Positions 14,966-15,511 of a stretch of 15,511 bases of DNA are shown in pieces. A program made the translations under genes and the position numbers. The notes below the pieces were generated by a model. It did not search any database. It saw only the letters and a list, made by a program, of their open reading frames with translations, and was not told the origin of the DNA. The stretch's first letter is position 1, and each line of letters starts with the position of its first letter. The stretch is from Duncaniella dubosii (lineage in GTDB: Bacteria; Bacteroidota; Bacteroidia; Bacteroidales; Muribaculaceae), in NCBI RefSeq assembly GCF_004803915.1, contig NZ_CP039400.1:1-15511 (forward strand). The letters run 5' to 3'.

Positions 14966-15052
14966 ACTCTCCGGCAAAGGGAACAGCTCTGCGGCCGCCG
15001 TTCCCCTTGCATCCCTTCCCGGCCGTTTCCGTCCACCTTCCACTGAAAATAT

Positions 15053-15511
15053 ATGAGCCACTATACAGTCTGCCATTATGAGAAATGCTACGGTCCACCG
15101 GTGTCCTACTCCACCCATATCGAGAGGAAGAAGGCGGACGGAACGGAGCATGTGCCGTACAACATCAAGCGCAGAGACCTTACCAGACATAACAAGGAGT
15201 TTATAAAGGAAGCCCGGGAGATTGGCCGCAGCGCAGCCATCGAGAAAAAGCTTGATGCTGTCCGTCATCAGAAGGATGCCGACGGCAATGAATACGAGCG
15301 CAAGATCCGGAAAGGTCAGATATGCTGCATCGAGATCCGCATTGAGCGCATCGGTAGAGGGTATGGCTGAGATCATCGAGCAGGGCAGGCTTATGGAATG
15401 GTGCCGGGAGTCAATCAAGTGGGCGCAGAAAGAACATGGCAAGGAAAACATCGTGAGTGCGGTTCTGCACATGGACGAGTGAGACTCCGCACCTTCATGT
15501 GTCTCTTGTTC
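15053..15511 (+). pseudogene. MobV-family relaxase, N-terminal part, with two apparent frameshifts; runs off the window
   Basis: The first frame (15053-15370) begins MSHYTVCHYEKC, includes STHIERKK and RKIRKGQICCIEIR, the expected N-terminus of Pre/Mob (MobV) relaxases. The family then continues in the next frame from about 15342: LSASVEGMAEIIEQGRLMEW and VSAVLHMDE, up to a stop at 15480. One base further on, a third frame gives ETPHLHVSLV, completing the HxDExTPHxH metal-binding motif. Both changes look like one extra base: near 15338-15344, and the T at 15480. Without that T the motif reads HMDEETPHLH. As written the gene is inactive, unless these are sequencing errors. The catalytic region beyond is outside the window. 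Confidence 0.8.

Larger units (their letters stand above)
14681..15010. other. Candidate origin of transfer: GC-rich, non-coding region full of inverted repeats
   Basis: The 381 bases before the relaxase gene hold no convincing gene but many dyads: CCTCCGGAGG (14681-14690), GCAAATTT/AAATTTGC (14727-14745), the interleaved pair at 14751-14836, and a row of GC-rich hairpins to 15010. The last of these pairs GCAAAGGGAAC (14974-14984) with GTTCCCCTTGC (15000-15010), 10 of 11 bases. MobV plasmids carry oriT just upstream of the mob gene with overlapping inverted repeats, so this is the natural place. I could not identify a nick site. Confidence 0.5.

Noticed and set aside
14933..15472. Minus-strand frame of 179 codons over the relaxase start
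   Set aside because: The plus strand carries clear relaxase motifs; this frame has none and is GC-driven.

Overview
The window looks like part of a mobilizable plasmid, or a plasmid-like element, from a gut-type Bacteroidales bacterium (Bacteroides, Parabacteroides or Muribaculaceae range). Four things point there: promoters of the Bacteroides kind (TATCTTTG with an upstream TTTG 20 bases away), a GLPGLI-family protein beside a TonB-receptor-like outer membrane protein, a TPR-HTH membrane regulator, and a peptide-maturation cluster of the type known as the GG-Bacteroidales system. There are no tRNA, rRNA or CRISPR features. This placement rests on family recognition by eye, not on a database search.

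Left part (about 70-9090, all minus strand): a ribosomally synthesised peptide (RiPP) cluster. In transcription order it holds a small secreted protein of unknown function, a 79-aa precursor with a Gly-Gly leader and five core cysteines (CGCVC and CTDC), an outer membrane receptor-like protein, a GLPGLI protein, a radical SAM/SPASM maturase, a pseudo-radical-SAM partner that lacks the cluster cysteines, a C39 peptidase-ABC transporter, and a 67-aa membrane protein like the N-terminus of an HlyD adaptor. From the receptor onward the genes are separated by at most about 10 bases or overlap, so they form one operon. Proposed flow: the maturase, probably with the pseudo-enzyme, modifies the precursor; the C39 domain cuts after GG and the transporter exports the core; the outer membrane protein and GLPGLI protein act outside the inner membrane.

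Middle (about 9080-12000): a control region with a Bacteroides -7 box, four TAACGG half-sites and a 10-base G tract; then a membrane-anchored TPR-HTH regulator whose start overlaps the stop of a small ribbon-helix-helix protein, and a ParA ATPase. The partition genes and the likely RiPP regulator are therefore physically coupled.

Right part (about 12000-15511, plus strand): a divergent rep/par control region with repeats, a primase-like replication protein, a 24-bp palindrome, three 16-bp repeats, a DUF3408-like protein, a GC-rich region packed with inverted repeats (candidate oriT), and the start of a MobV relaxase that appears broken by two single-base frameshifts and runs off the edge.

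Main points of interest: an AT-rich block (about 1930-5090) whose left edge falls at the domain boundary inside the transporter gene, a possible phase-variable or length-variable G tract at the RiPP promoter, interleaved inverted repeats in the putative oriT, and the damaged relaxase.
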